From Elusimicrobiota bacterium (GTDB lineage Bacteria; Elusimicrobiota; Elusimicrobia; FEN-1173), in the NCBI GenBank assembly GCA_016721625.1, contig JADKHR010000001.1, forward strand, positions 2,604,001-2,668,000: a DNA stretch of 64,000 nucleotides, written 5' to 3'. The stretch's first letter is position 1; every line of letters starts with the position of its first letter. The notes beneath the pieces are model-generated. The model was not told where the DNA came from, did no database searches, and was given only the letters and a program-made list of their open reading frames with translations. This document shows, piece by piece, positions 8,440 to 17,372 of the stretch. The position numbers were made by a program, and so were the translations under genes.

Positions 8440-9468
8440 GTGATCCTTTTTCAAATCACCGTTCTCCTTCTCCTTCTCGGCTTCTCCGTTTACTTCTCCC
8501 TCATCGAGGCGGCCATCACGACGTTGTCCGCTTTGCGGATGAAGAAGCTCTCTTTTTTCTCCCCGCGGCTGGCGCCGCTCTTTCAGGAATGGCTGGCCAA
8601 CCCCCATCGGGTTCTCTCGGTTCTCATGGTGGGGAACACTCTGGTCAATATCAGTTTTTCTAGCCTGGCCGCGGTGGCGGCGGTCCCCTTGAACGATTAT
8701 TTTTCCAGGGCCACCGTGAGCTGGACGGTCTGGGGCGTGGTCACGATCTCCCTCGTGGTCTTTGGCGAGATCGTCCCGAAGATCATCGGACGCACCTACC
8801 GTGAGCGCGTGGCCGAGGCGACCTTGCCTTTCCTGAGCCGCGCCACCCGGGCGCTGTATTGGATCTGGGGTCCCGTGGGCTGGGCCATTGAAAAATGGGT
8901 CCCGGCCCTCCACCAAGCGCCCGTCAATCCGCTCACGGTCGTGAGCTTGGAAGAACTTCACCACGTGGTGGCCGAGTCTCAGTCCGCCGGGCACCTTCCC
9001 TTGGATTCGGGAGACATGTTTCGTCGCGTGCTGGCCATGACCCAGCGGACCGCCGGGGAGGTCGCCCAACCCGCGGATCGTGTGGACGTCCTCGCGCTGG
9101 AGGTTTTGGACCGCCCGGACGGATGGAACCTGTTCGTGGATCTCTTGGTGGAAACGGGCCGGACGCGGGTTCCGGTGACGCGCGGGGGCCGTCCCGTCGG
9201 CTACGTGAACGTGATGGATTTTCTGGCGGCCGTCCGGTCCGGTCTCGCTCCGTCCGTGGAGGAGCGGATCCGTCCCCTCCGTTGGGTTCCGCCTGAAACC
9301 AAGGCCCTGGATCTCCTGGAACAATTTCGCGGTACGGGCGACGCGATCGCCCTGGTAGGAAACCCTGCGGCGGAAATGTCCGGATTGATCACGTTGGAGG
9401 ATGTGTTGGAGGAAGTCGTGGGGGAGATATTGGACGAGTACGACCGGGAAGAGGCGGGAGCGTCGTGA
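8440..9468 (+). CDS. CNNM-domain transporter/CorC-like protein (first of a pair)
   Basis: A 342-aa protein with an N-terminal DUF21/CNNM membrane domain (about residues 1-180, starting with hydrophobic FQITVLLLLLGFSVYFSLIEAA), then a CBS-pair region ending in GLITLEDVLEEVVGEILDEYD. Such proteins are linked to magnesium/cobalt efflux or resistance. The gene starts at GTG 8440, is followed by a paralogue overlapping by four bases, and then by mgtE, so this stretch looks like a divalent-cation homeostasis block. Confidence 0.85.
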   Translation: MILFQITVLLLLLGFSVYFSLIEAAITTLSALRMKKLSFFSPRLAPLFQEWLANPHRVLSVLMVGNTLVNISFSSLAAVAAVPLNDYFSRATVSWTVWGVVTISLVVFGEIVPKIIGRTYRERVAEATLPFLSRATRALYWIWGPVGWAIEKWVPALHQAPVNPLTVVSLEELHHVVAESQSAGHLPLDSGDMFRRVLAMTQRTAGEVAQPADRVDVLALEVLDRPDGWNLFVDLLVETGRTRVPVTRGGRPVGYVNVMDFLAAVRSGLAPSVEERIRPLRWVPPETKALDLLEQFRGTGDAIALVGNPAAEMSGLITLEDVLEEVVGEILDEYDREEAGAS

Positions 9469-10460
9469 CGGTTCTTTTGATCAAAGGCGGGTGCGCCCTG
9501 GTCCTTTTGGTCCTGAGTGCGGGGTTCTCTTTGGCCGAAACGTCCTTCATGAGCCTTTCCCGTTTGCAGTTGGCGCGGCTCGGCAGGGCGCGGCCGGGGC
9601 GTTTGGACTTCTGGCAAAAGGATCCCGACCGCGCGCTGGCCGTCCTCCTCCTCATGAACAACGTGGTGAACGCGGGTCTGTCCGTCCTGTCCGTCTCCAT
9701 GGCGCTGGACGCGGCGGCGTTCCTCCATATTCCGTTCCGCTGGGGCCGGGGGCTCTTCCCGCTGGCGAGCGGAGTCCTTCTGTTGTTATTGGGCGAAGTG
9801 GTCCCCAAAGTGGCGGCCCGGGCCCGCTCCGAATCTCTGGCGGTGGCGCTGGCCCCAGCGGTGAAGGTCCTGACGGATGTCTTAGGGCCCCTGATGCATG
9901 GATTGTTGGAAGGGGTGGAAATGTTGCTTTCCTGGCTCTCCCGAACGGTGCGCACGGATCGGGCCCAGTGGAATCAGGACGTGATCCGCGCTCTTTTGGA
10001 CAACGCCCCCTTGGGGTCCCCCTTGCGCCGGGTTCTGAAGAACGTGGTCGGGTTCGCCCATACGCCTGTTTCGGCGGTCATGGTGCCTCGTTTGGAAATC
10101 GCCGCCGTGGACTTGCGGGCCGGGTTCGACGCCGTGATCGCCCGGATTTTGTCCTCGGGCTATTCCCGTCTTCCCGTCCATCGGGGGTCGATTGACGCCG
10201 TTGAAGGAATGGTCTATTCTAAGGACCTTCTGGCGCAATTGCGGAGCGGGCCGTTGATCGCTTTGGAAGATTTGGTGCGCCCCCTTCCGCGCGTTCCGCC
10301 GGACGCCCCCCTGTCCCGGCTCCTCCGCGACTTTCGCGCGGGCCATCACCACATGGCTCTTGTGGTGGAACCGGGGGGGAAAGTGTTGGGTCTCGTCACG
10401 CTTCAAGATACGCTGGAAGCCATCGTTGGAGAAATCGCCCAGGAACCCCGTCTCTTATGA
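9465..10460 (+). CDS. CNNM-domain transporter/CorC-like protein (second of a pair)
   Basis: A 331-aa paralogue of the preceding gene with the same layout: DUF21/CNNM membrane domain with several hydrophobic helices (LVLLVLSAGFSLAETSFMSL at the N terminus), then CBS-type modules (VSAVMVPRLEIAAVDL; LGLVTLQDTLEAIVGEI). Tandem CNNM genes of this kind may form heterodimers, which is an inference from adjacency. Start GTG 9465 overlaps the upstream stop, and its own stop overlaps the mgtE ATG. Confidence 0.85.
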   Translation: MTVLLIKGGCALVLLVLSAGFSLAETSFMSLSRLQLARLGRARPGRLDFWQKDPDRALAVLLLMNNVVNAGLSVLSVSMALDAAAFLHIPFRWGRGLFPLASGVLLLLLGEVVPKVAARARSESLAVALAPAVKVLTDVLGPLMHGLLEGVEMLLSWLSRTVRTDRAQWNQDVIRALLDNAPLGSPLRRVLKNVVGFAHTPVSAVMVPRLEIAAVDLRAGFDAVIARILSSGYSRLPVHRGSIDAVEGMVYSKDLLAQLRSGPLIALEDLVRPLPRVPPDAPLSRLLRDFRAGHHHMALVVEPGGKVLGLVTLQDTLEAIVGEIAQEPRLL

Positions 10461-11839
10461 GCCCCCTTCATCCCTCCGCCCTCTTCGTTCCGGAAATCAA
10501 ACAACTCCTGGCCCAAAAAGATTACAGGGAGTTGAAGCAGGACCTTCTGGAAATCAACCCTGCCGATCTGGCGGAGGGGTGGGACCGTTTCACCCCCTTT
10601 GAGCGGATCGTGCTTTTTAAACTCCTGCCCATCGTCCGCGCCTCGGAACTGTTCGAGGAGTTGGACGTCCCGCAACAGGCGCACCTCTTCTCCGCGTTGG
10701 ATCTGGGGGTTTTGGGCCCGATTTTGGAAGAGCTGGGGGCGGAGGCCGCGCAGGCCCTGTTCCACCGTTTGCCCGAGAGGACGGTGCGGCGCATGGCCAC
10801 CATCGTGCGGCGAGCTCAGTCGGCGCGCGCGGAACGGGAATTGGTCTTCCCTCCCCACACGGCCGGTTCGCTCATGCACACGGATATTTTGAATCTGGGC
10901 CCCAAACTGACGGCCCAGCAGGCGTTGGATTTGGTTCGCGCCTCCAGCCGCCTTCACCGCATGAGCGACCTTCACGTCCTTTACGTGACGGACGAGCAGG
11001 GCCGGCTCATGGGCGTGCTGACGCCGCGGTCGCTGATCGCGGCGCCGCGGGACATGCGGCTCTCCCAAATCATGGGTCCGGTGCAACTCATCAAGGTCCG
11101 CGCCGACTTGGATCAGGAGGAGGCCGCGAAGGTCTTTTCGAAGTACAAGCTCCTGGCGGCCCCGGTGGTGGACCAGGACAACCGGCTCTTGGGCGTCCTG
11201 ACCGTCGACGACATTCTCCACGTGATCAGCCAAGAAGCCACCGAGGACATCGCGAAGATGGCCGGAACCACGGCGGAAGAATTGGAAGACGCTTCCGCCG
11301 GCCGCGTGGCGCGGCTCCGGATGCCGTGGCTCATCATCACCTGCCTGGCCGAGGTGGGGGTGAGCGCCATCGTGCGGGGATTTGAGCACACGCTGGCCCA
11401 GGCCGTGGCCCTGGCCAGCTTCATGCCGTTGATCGCGGCCATGGGGGGGAACGTGGGCGCCCAGTCGTCGACTCTTTGCGTCCGCGGTCTGGCCACGGGC
11501 CACATCCAGCCCAGCCAATGGCGACGAATGGCCCTGCGGGAACTGCGCGCGGGGATCTACATGGGGTTGGGATACGGGTTCGCGGTGGGGCTGGCCGCCT
11601 CCGTCATTTATTGGGGCCGCTTCGGCCTGGCGTTTCCCTTGGTGGTGGGCGTCGGGGTTCTCTTTTCCATGACCGTGGCTTCCACCATGGGGTCCGTGGA
11701 ACCTTTCGTTCTCCACCATTTCAAAATGGATCCCGCCGTGGCCGTGGGGCCTCTGGTCAGCACCATGACCGACCTCCTGAGCGTGACCGCCTATCTTTCT
11801 CTCGCCACCGCCGCCCTCTCTCTGGGATGGCTCCGCTGA
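10457..11839 (+). CDS. mgtE: MgtE-family magnesium transporter
   Basis: A 460-aa channel with the standard order: helical MgtE N domain (residues about 20-130), a CBS pair (about 130-250, with AGSLMHTDILNL and LGVLTVDDILHVI), a connecting helix, and a C-terminal membrane domain with about five helices containing the pore signature MGGNVGAQSSTLCVRGLATG. Mg2+ gates the channel through the cytoplasmic domains in characterised homologues. The start overlaps the preceding stop (TTATGA). Confidence 0.95.
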   Translation: MSPLHPSALFVPEIKQLLAQKDYRELKQDLLEINPADLAEGWDRFTPFERIVLFKLLPIVRASELFEELDVPQQAHLFSALDLGVLGPILEELGAEAAQALFHRLPERTVRRMATIVRRAQSARAERELVFPPHTAGSLMHTDILNLGPKLTAQQALDLVRASSRLHRMSDLHVLYVTDEQGRLMGVLTPRSLIAAPRDMRLSQIMGPVQLIKVRADLDQEEAAKVFSKYKLLAAPVVDQDNRLLGVLTVDDILHVISQEATEDIAKMAGTTAEELEDASAGRVARLRMPWLIITCLAEVGVSAIVRGFEHTLAQAVALASFMPLIAAMGGNVGAQSSTLCVRGLATGHIQPSQWRRMALRELRAGIYMGLGYGFAVGLAASVIYWGRFGLAFPLVVGVGVLFSMTVASTMGSVEPFVLHHFKMDPAVAVGPLVSTMTDLLSVTAYLSLATAALSLGWLR

Positions 11840-11846
11840 TCGCCTC

Positions 11847-12486
11847 ATGCAGGTGAACGTGGAGGCGGTGGTTTTGGCGTCGGAGGCCCTGTCCGAGAAA
11901 GACAAGCGCTTGACTCTTTTTACGCGGGAACGGGGCCGGTTGTACGCCCGGGCCTCGGGCGCTCTCCGTCCCGGGGCCAAACTGGCGGCCGCCACGGAAC
12001 CCGGGGTTCGGGCGCATCTTCGGCTTTGGTTGCCGGAAGGGGCGGCGGGCGGGGCGGGTGACGGGCGGCGGCCTGGTGGACGGCCATCCGAAACTCCGGG
12101 CGGAATGGGTCCGGCTGACCTCGGCGCTTTTTTTCTGCGAATGGACGGACCGCCTCACCCCGCTCCTTCACCCGTCCCCGGAAAAGTTCGATCTCCTGGC
12201 GCTGGCCCTGGTCGCTCTGGAAAATCACGAAACGGCCATGGTCCGGGGGGCCTTTCTGGCCCAGTTCGCCCGGCTGGCCGGGTATGGGCCGATCCCGGGG
12301 GTCCGGGCGGAAGTTTTGGACGCGTGGGATTTCGTTGAACCGCTTGCGGCGCCGGAGGCTCACAAGGTGGAGCGGCAAGTGATACAATTCTTCGCGCCTC
12401 TTCTGAATCGGCCTTTGAAAACGCTGGTTCAGGGGCGGGCTCTTCAACGCTTTCTCGATAAACCGCGAGTGGGACAACGCCGATGA
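11847..12486 (+). CDS. recO: DNA repair protein RecO (frameshifted)
   Basis: The N-terminal OB-fold (VEAVVLASEALSEKDKRLTLFTRERGRLYARASGA) is in the frame that starts at ATG 11847. From about 12036 the family-like sequence continues in the +1 frame (KGRRAGRVTGGGLVDGHPKL, then the helical C-terminal domain) to the stop at 12486. One extra base around CCGGAAGGGG explains the break. Rejoined, the protein is about 212 aa, somewhat short, and I see no C-terminal zinc-finger cysteines. RecO loads RecA on SSB-coated DNA together with RecR. The end overlaps glyQ by four bases. Confidence 0.8.
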
Positions 12487-13343
12487 TTTTTCAAGACATC
12501 ATTCTTTCGCTCCATAAATTTTGGGCCAAACAGGGCTGTCTGTTGTGGCAACCCTACGACATCGAAAAAGGGGCCGGCACTTTTAACCCGGCGACCTTTC
12601 TCCGATGTTTGGGGCCGAAACCCTGGGCGGTGTCCTACGTGGAACCTTCCCGCCGTCCGACCGACGGCCGTTACGGTGAAAACCCCAACCGCCTCCAGCA
12701 CTACTATCAATATCAGGTGCTCATGAAACCCGCCCCCGCCGGCATCCAGGACCTTTATCTTGCTTCTCTGAAAGCCATCGGGATCGACCCCAAACGCCAC
12801 GACATCCGGTTCGTTGAAGACGATTGGGAATCCCCCACCCTGGGGGCCTGGGGGTTGGGTTGGGAAGTTTGGTTGGACGGCATGGAGATCACGCAGTTCA
12901 CCTATTTCCAACAGGTGGGCGGGATCAACCTGAACCCCATTTCCGTTGAGCTGACCTACGGCTTGGAACGGCTGGCCATGTATTCCCAAAAGAAAAACAG
13001 CGTCTACGACGTTCTCTGGACCGCCGACACCACCTACGGGCAGGTTCATCTGGAGGATGAAAAGCAATTCTCCCGCTACAATTTTGAGGAGGCGGACGTG
13101 GAAAAACTGCGTCGGCACTTCGATGATTGGGAAGGGGAAGCTAAACGCCTGGTGGAGAAGGGGTTGGTTTTGCCCGCCTACGACGCGGTCATGAAATGTT
13201 CCCACCTCTTTAATTTGCTCGATGCCCGTCGCGCGATTTCGGTGACGGAACGGGTGACCTACATCGGTCGTGTGCGCGGATTGGCCCGCCGCGCGGCGGA
13301 ATCCTATCTCAAAGCCGATTCTCCCGCAGAGGCGGTTTCATGA
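12483..13343 (+). CDS. glyQ: Glycyl-tRNA synthetase alpha subunit
   Basis: A 286-aa catalytic subunit of the alpha2beta2-type glycyl-tRNA synthetase, with the well-known opening FQDIILSLHKFWAKQGCLLWQPYD and the signature EPSRRPTDGRYGENPNR. The length is typical. The start overlaps the recO stop and the end overlaps glyS (ATGA), so the two subunits are translationally coupled. Confidence 0.97.
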   Translation: MIFQDIILSLHKFWAKQGCLLWQPYDIEKGAGTFNPATFLRCLGPKPWAVSYVEPSRRPTDGRYGENPNRLQHYYQYQVLMKPAPAGIQDLYLASLKAIGIDPKRHDIRFVEDDWESPTLGAWGLGWEVWLDGMEITQFTYFQQVGGINLNPISVELTYGLERLAMYSQKKNSVYDVLWTADTTYGQVHLEDEKQFSRYNFEEADVEKLRRHFDDWEGEAKRLVEKGLVLPAYDAVMKCSHLFNLLDARRAISVTERVTYIGRVRGLARRAAESYLKADSPAEAVS

Positions 13344-15457
13344 AGGACCTGCTCCTGGAAATCGGGACCGAGGAAATTCCCGCGCGGTTCCTTCCCGCCG
13401 CCTTAAGCGGGCTTCATTCCTCGGGCCAGGCCGCGTTGGAGAAGGCCGGTTTGTCGTTTAAGGGATCGCAGGTCTATGGGACGCCCCGTCGGCTGGCTCT
13501 GGTGGTCGAGGGGTTGGTCGACAAAGCCCGGGACCAGGAACAGGAGTTTTTAGGTCCCGCCCTGGCCCAGGCCAAGGACGCGGGGGGGAACTGGACCCCG
13601 GCCGCCCAGGGGTTTGCCCGTTCCCAGGGCACGACGCCGGAAAAATTGGATGTCCGGGAAACGGACCGGGGCGCCCGCCTTGTTTTTCTGAAACGGACCC
13701 CCGGGGCCGCGGCGGAAAAAATTCTTCCCGCGTTGCTCCCCGAACTGATTCGGTCCCTCACGTTTCCCAAAGGCATGGTGTGGGAAGAAAGCCACTTGCT
13801 CTTTGTTCGGCCCATCCGATGGATCGTGGCTTTGTACGGAGCGAAACCGGTGGCGTTCACTCTGGCCGGGGTGAAGTCGGGGCGCCGGACTTGCGGGCTC
13901 CGCTTCCAGACCCGGAAACCCTTTGACGTCCCGGCGCCCAGCCGGTACGCGGCGGTCCTAAAGAACCACTGCGTGATCGTGGATCCCGAGGAGAGGAAAG
14001 ACCTCATCCTGAAACAAATCCACCAGGTGGCCAAAAGCCATCACGGGCACGTGCCGGTGGAGGAATACCGGGAACTCCTGGAGGAAGTCACTCATTTGGT
14101 CGAACATCCCGTCGCGGTGTTGGGAAAGTTCGATCCGCGTTTCCTAGCGGTCCCCAAAGAAGTGCTGATCACCTCGATGAAAAAGCATCAGAAATATTTC
14201 CCGGTGTTTAAAGACGCGACCCGCCAGGTGTTGCTCCCGCATTTCATCGCCGTGCGGAACGGTTTTTCGGACAACCAATCCGTCGTCCGGGAGGGCTACG
14301 AGCGCGTCTTGTCCGCGCGGTTGTCGGACGCGGCCTTTTTCTTCGAAGAACATTCCCGCCAAACCTTGGCGAGTCGGGTGCCGGACCTCCGGGGGGTCGC
14401 GTTCCTGTCTCCGTCTCTCAGTTTGGCCGACAAAACCGAACGGGTCCAGCGCCTCACGGACCGTCTCTGCTTGGAGGTTCTTCGGACTTCGTCCGCTGTT
14501 CAGGCGGCCGCTTCTCGCGTGGCCCTCCTGGCCAAAGCCGATCTGACGACGGGCCTGGTGGGGGAATTTCCGGAACTGCAGGGGATCGTGGGGCGGCTCT
14601 ACGCCGAGAAAGACGGCGAACCGTTGGAGGTCTCGCGGGGGATCGAAGAACACTATTGGCCGCTCACCGCCGACGGTCCCTTGCCGAGCGAGGAATCGTC
14701 GGCCTTGGTCTCTCTGGCGGATAAAATCGATACGTTGGCGGGAAACTTTCTCGCCGGCAAAATCCCATCGGGTTCCCAGGATCCCTATGGGCTCCGCCGG
14801 GCGGCCGTGGGCGTTCTCCGGCTGATCGAGTCCCGAGGCTGGGGCGTTCGTCTGACGGACCTGATGGCGGGAGCCCTGGACCTTCTTCCGACCGATCTGG
14901 GCGACCGTCCTCGGGCGGCGCGGGCCTTGGCCGACTTTTTTCAACAACGATGGGGTGCCTTGGCCGAAGCCAGGGGGTTCCGTTCGGACGAGATCGACGC
15001 CGCGGCCGCCGCGGGGTTCGAGGACGTGGTCGACGTCTGGGCCCGTCTCTCCGCCATTCAAGGCGTCCGCCGAAACCCCGATTTCGCGCCCCTCTCCATC
15101 GCCTTCAAACGGGCCGCTAACCTATTGAAGCAAGCGGAAAAGAAAGGGGAGTCTTTGACGGGGCCGGTGCGAAAAGACCTTTTTCGAACCGAGGCGGAAA
15201 GGGCCCTGGGATCGCGCCTGGCGGAAATTCAAAACGAGGTCGAGCCGTTCCTGGCCGCCCGCGACTATCCGAAGGTTTTGGCTCGGTTGGTATCCCTGAG
15301 GGGGCCCGTCGACGCTTTCTTTCTTTCCGTCGTGGTGATGGACCCGGACCCCGACCTCCGGCGAAATCGTTTGGCCCTCCTGGCCGGGGTTCGGTCCCTC
15401 TTCGGCCGGGTGGCCGATTTTTCCCGGCTTCAGGACACGCCGTCCGCCTCCGCCTAG
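13340..15457 (+). CDS. glyS: Glycyl-tRNA synthetase beta subunit
   Basis: The 705-aa beta subunit, opening with KDLLLEIGTEEIPARFLPAAL, holding the HD-like core (ADLTTGLVGEFPELQGIVGRLYA) and a DALR-type anticodon-binding C terminus (about residues 590-690). It works with glyQ to charge tRNA-Gly. The length and domain order are normal. Confidence 0.96.
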   Translation: MKDLLLEIGTEEIPARFLPAALSGLHSSGQAALEKAGLSFKGSQVYGTPRRLALVVEGLVDKARDQEQEFLGPALAQAKDAGGNWTPAAQGFARSQGTTPEKLDVRETDRGARLVFLKRTPGAAAEKILPALLPELIRSLTFPKGMVWEESHLLFVRPIRWIVALYGAKPVAFTLAGVKSGRRTCGLRFQTRKPFDVPAPSRYAAVLKNHCVIVDPEERKDLILKQIHQVAKSHHGHVPVEEYRELLEEVTHLVEHPVAVLGKFDPRFLAVPKEVLITSMKKHQKYFPVFKDATRQVLLPHFIAVRNGFSDNQSVVREGYERVLSARLSDAAFFFEEHSRQTLASRVPDLRGVAFLSPSLSLADKTERVQRLTDRLCLEVLRTSSAVQAAASRVALLAKADLTTGLVGEFPELQGIVGRLYAEKDGEPLEVSRGIEEHYWPLTADGPLPSEESSALVSLADKIDTLAGNFLAGKIPSGSQDPYGLRRAAVGVLRLIESRGWGVRLTDLMAGALDLLPTDLGDRPRAARALADFFQQRWGALAEARGFRSDEIDAAAAAGFEDVVDVWARLSAIQGVRRNPDFAPLSIAFKRAANLLKQAEKKGESLTGPVRKDLFRTEAERALGSRLAEIQNEVEPFLAARDYPKVLARLVSLRGPVDAFFLSVVVMDPDPDLRRNRLALLAGVRSLFGRVADFSRLQDTPSASA

Positions 15458-15706
15458 ATGATCGCGGCTGGTTTCACGTTGGCGGTGGTGGCCCTTTTTT
15501 TTCTGGCCCGTGGATTCGCGCGGGGGCTCGATGGAACCGATCGGCCTCGTTTCGTCCACGAAACGCCCCTCTGGCCGAAGGACCTCGCGCCCGTGGTTAA
15601 ATCGGTGGACCGATGGCGGGACGAGGGACGTTTGACAGGGGAAGAACACGAGAAGTTGAGGTGGCTTCTGCGGGAAGACGCGGACCGAATCAGCCCCCGC
15701 CCTTGA
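15458..15706 (+). CDS. Small membrane protein with a SHOCT-like tail
   Basis: An 82-aa protein whose ATG directly follows the glyS stop. It has one N-terminal transmembrane helix (residues about 2-20, GFTLAVVALFFLARGFARG) and a C-terminal helical segment, SVDRWRDEGRLTGEEHEKLRWLL, like the SHOCT oligomerisation motif. Function unknown; coupling to glyS suggests co-expression only. Confidence 0.6.
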   Translation: MIAAGFTLAVVALFFLARGFARGLDGTDRPRFVHETPLWPKDLAPVVKSVDRWRDEGRLTGEEHEKLRWLLREDADRISPRP

Positions 15707-15731
15707 CAGCCCCGCGTTTTTGGATTATAAA
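15703..15731 (+). promoter_or_regulatory. Strong sigma70-type promoter for the LysM operon
   Basis: TTGACA (15703-15708, overlapping the upstream stop), a 17-base spacer and TATAAA (15726-15731). Transcription should begin near 15738, giving a leader of about 88 bases that ends in AGGAGG (15815-15820), five bases before ATG 15826. This is one of the best promoter and ribosome-site combinations in the window, consistent with an abundant envelope protein. Confidence 0.7.
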
Positions 15732-15825
15732 GGGACCGGTGTTATATAAGAGAGGAATGTTGCCCGCTCATCCGGTCCGCCGAGAACATTTCCGGAGAAT
15801 CATCCCTCTTCATCAGGAGGCCTTC

Positions 15826-16905
15826 ATGAAATTCGCATCTGTGCTTGCCCTGTTGGTGGCTCTCACTCCGCTTTCGCGGGCCGCGGAATTTAATCAGGAA
15901 GACGCGACTCTGCCCTCAGCAGAGGCTCCATCCGCGGAAAACGTCAAAGCTTCCGAGCCGTCCACAGGTGGACCTGTGGAAGCTTCGGTGCCGACCACCA
16001 ACGTGACCCTGGCGGCCCCGGAGACCGTTCCGGAGGCGACCGTGACTCCCGTCGCGCAAGAAACCCCGTCCGAGCCGCCCGCTGTCGTGGCGCCGAGCGG
16101 GGCTTCCCACCGGGTGGTGAAGGGAGACACGCTGTGGGATTTGGCGGGCTCTTACCTCAAGAATCCGTACCTTTGGCCGAAAATTGTTGAGGCCAACAAG
16201 GGACGGATTGAGAATCCCGATCTTATTTTCCCGGACCAAGATTTCATCATCCCGTCGGTCGAAGCGGCCGAAAACCTGGCGGTGGCGCCGGTTCCCGAAA
16301 CCCCGGCGGAAACTCCCCAGGAAGCTCCGACCGCCTCTCCGGAGGTCGCCGCGGAAGCCGTGGCCCCCGTCCCCGAACCGGAGGCGGAGGTGAAAGCCCC
16401 GGCCCAGGCGGAGGACATGGACGCGGCACCAGCCCCTGCCAAAAAGACAGTGGAGTCCGTGGAGGACGTGGCGGAGACCCCGCCGGAGCCCGGGATCAAT
16501 GAAACGAGCGACGAACGGGAAGCCAAACGGAAAAACAAACAGGCGGTTCCCGGAGCCGGGTTCATGGGCGGAATGGCGGATTCTTTTGTCGCCGACGAGA
16601 ACTGGGAATATGACGGGTACGTCCTTCGGGACCGAGATCAACGGATGATGATTTCCCAGGGAGATGTGGTGTTCTTAAACATCGGCGCGGCGTCGGGAGT
16701 TAAACCGAAAATGTCGGCCCATGTCTACCGCGTGGGAAAACGGGTTCAGGACCCCTTCTTAAAGAAGAAGACCGGGCGGATGGTCAAGCGCGTAGGGACC
16801 GTTATCGTGACCGGGCAGATTACCGAGGAGGGCTGTACGGCCGTGGTGACCAACAGCCTGGAGCCGATCCGCGTGGGAGATATTGTCAAATTCGCGTCGC
16901 GCTGA
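15826..16905 (+). CDS. Secreted LysM-domain protein
   Basis: A 359-aa protein with a signal peptide (MKFASVLALLVALTPLSRAA), a Pro/Ala/Glu-rich linker, one LysM domain (residues about 97-145; HRVVKGDTLWDLAGSYLKNP, then LWPKIVEANKGRIENPDLIFPDQ), a second acidic Pro/Ala linker, and a basic C-terminal domain (about 245-359) of unknown fold. The LysM form with YLWPKIW-like spacing is typical of peptidoglycan-binding envelope proteins. The start is set by AGGAGG at 15815-15820. It is followed 18 bases on by a TPR gene. Confidence 0.85.
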   Translation: MKFASVLALLVALTPLSRAAEFNQEDATLPSAEAPSAENVKASEPSTGGPVEASVPTTNVTLAAPETVPEATVTPVAQETPSEPPAVVAPSGASHRVVKGDTLWDLAGSYLKNPYLWPKIVEANKGRIENPDLIFPDQDFIIPSVEAAENLAVAPVPETPAETPQEAPTASPEVAAEAVAPVPEPEAEVKAPAQAEDMDAAPAPAKKTVESVEDVAETPPEPGINETSDEREAKRKNKQAVPGAGFMGGMADSFVADENWEYDGYVLRDRDQRMMISQGDVVFLNIGAASGVKPKMSAHVYRVGKRVQDPFLKKKTGRMVKRVGTVIVTGQITEEGCTAVVTNSLEPIRVGDIVKFASR

Positions 16906-16923
16906 TGCCATAAACGGAGTCCA

Positions 16924-17310
16924 ATGAAACGCGGGTTTCTTTTTTTCTGTTTTTGTGTCTTGTCCTTTTTCTATGGGTGGAACCAGCTGATCACCCACGA
17001 TGGGCTTGGTCTTTACGTTGAACAGCACCCGGAAACCTGGGCGGGGGATAGCATTCTCTACGGGCTTGGAAGTTTCCACGAACTCATCAACCAAGATCGA
17101 AAAGCCTTGCGGATGTACGAACGGGTGGTTAAGTTGTATCCCGATTCTCCCCGCGGGGATGTGGCGCAATTCGGCGTGGCCTCCTCCTGCGAGCGCCTGA
17201 AGGAACGCCAGCGGTCCATGAAGGAATATGAACTCTATAAAGAGAAATACCCGAAGGGCCGGTATATCGTGTCGGTTTCCAGAAACATTGAAGTGTTGAA
17301 GGGTTTTTAG
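16924..17310 (+). CDS. Small TPR (tol-pal/BamD-type) envelope protein
   Basis: A 128-aa protein with an N-terminal hydrophobic signal or anchor (KRGFLFFCFCVLSFFYGWNQL) and two to three degenerate TPR units (LYGLGSFHELINQDRKALRMYERVVKLYPDSPRGDVAQFGVASSCERL). The spacing resembles YbgF/BamD-like proteins that feed substrates or lipoproteins at the envelope. It probably shares the transcript of the LysM gene. Confidence 0.65.
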   Translation: MKRGFLFFCFCVLSFFYGWNQLITHDGLGLYVEQHPETWAGDSILYGLGSFHELINQDRKALRMYERVVKLYPDSPRGDVAQFGVASSCERLKERQRSMKEYELYKEKYPKGRYIVSVSRNIEVLKGF

Positions 17311-17311
17311 C

Positions 17312-17333
17312 GAGCCCCTGTCCAGGGGTTCTC
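17312..17333 (+). terminator. Hairpin after the LysM-TPR operon
   Basis: GAGCCCCTG and CAGGGGTTCTC form a stem with a two-base TC gap immediately after the TPR stop. There is no strong T run behind it, so it is a weak terminator candidate. Confidence 0.3.
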
Positions 17334-17372
17334 ACGCGCTTTCGGAAAATCCTCGATCCCGTCCCTCTCCTG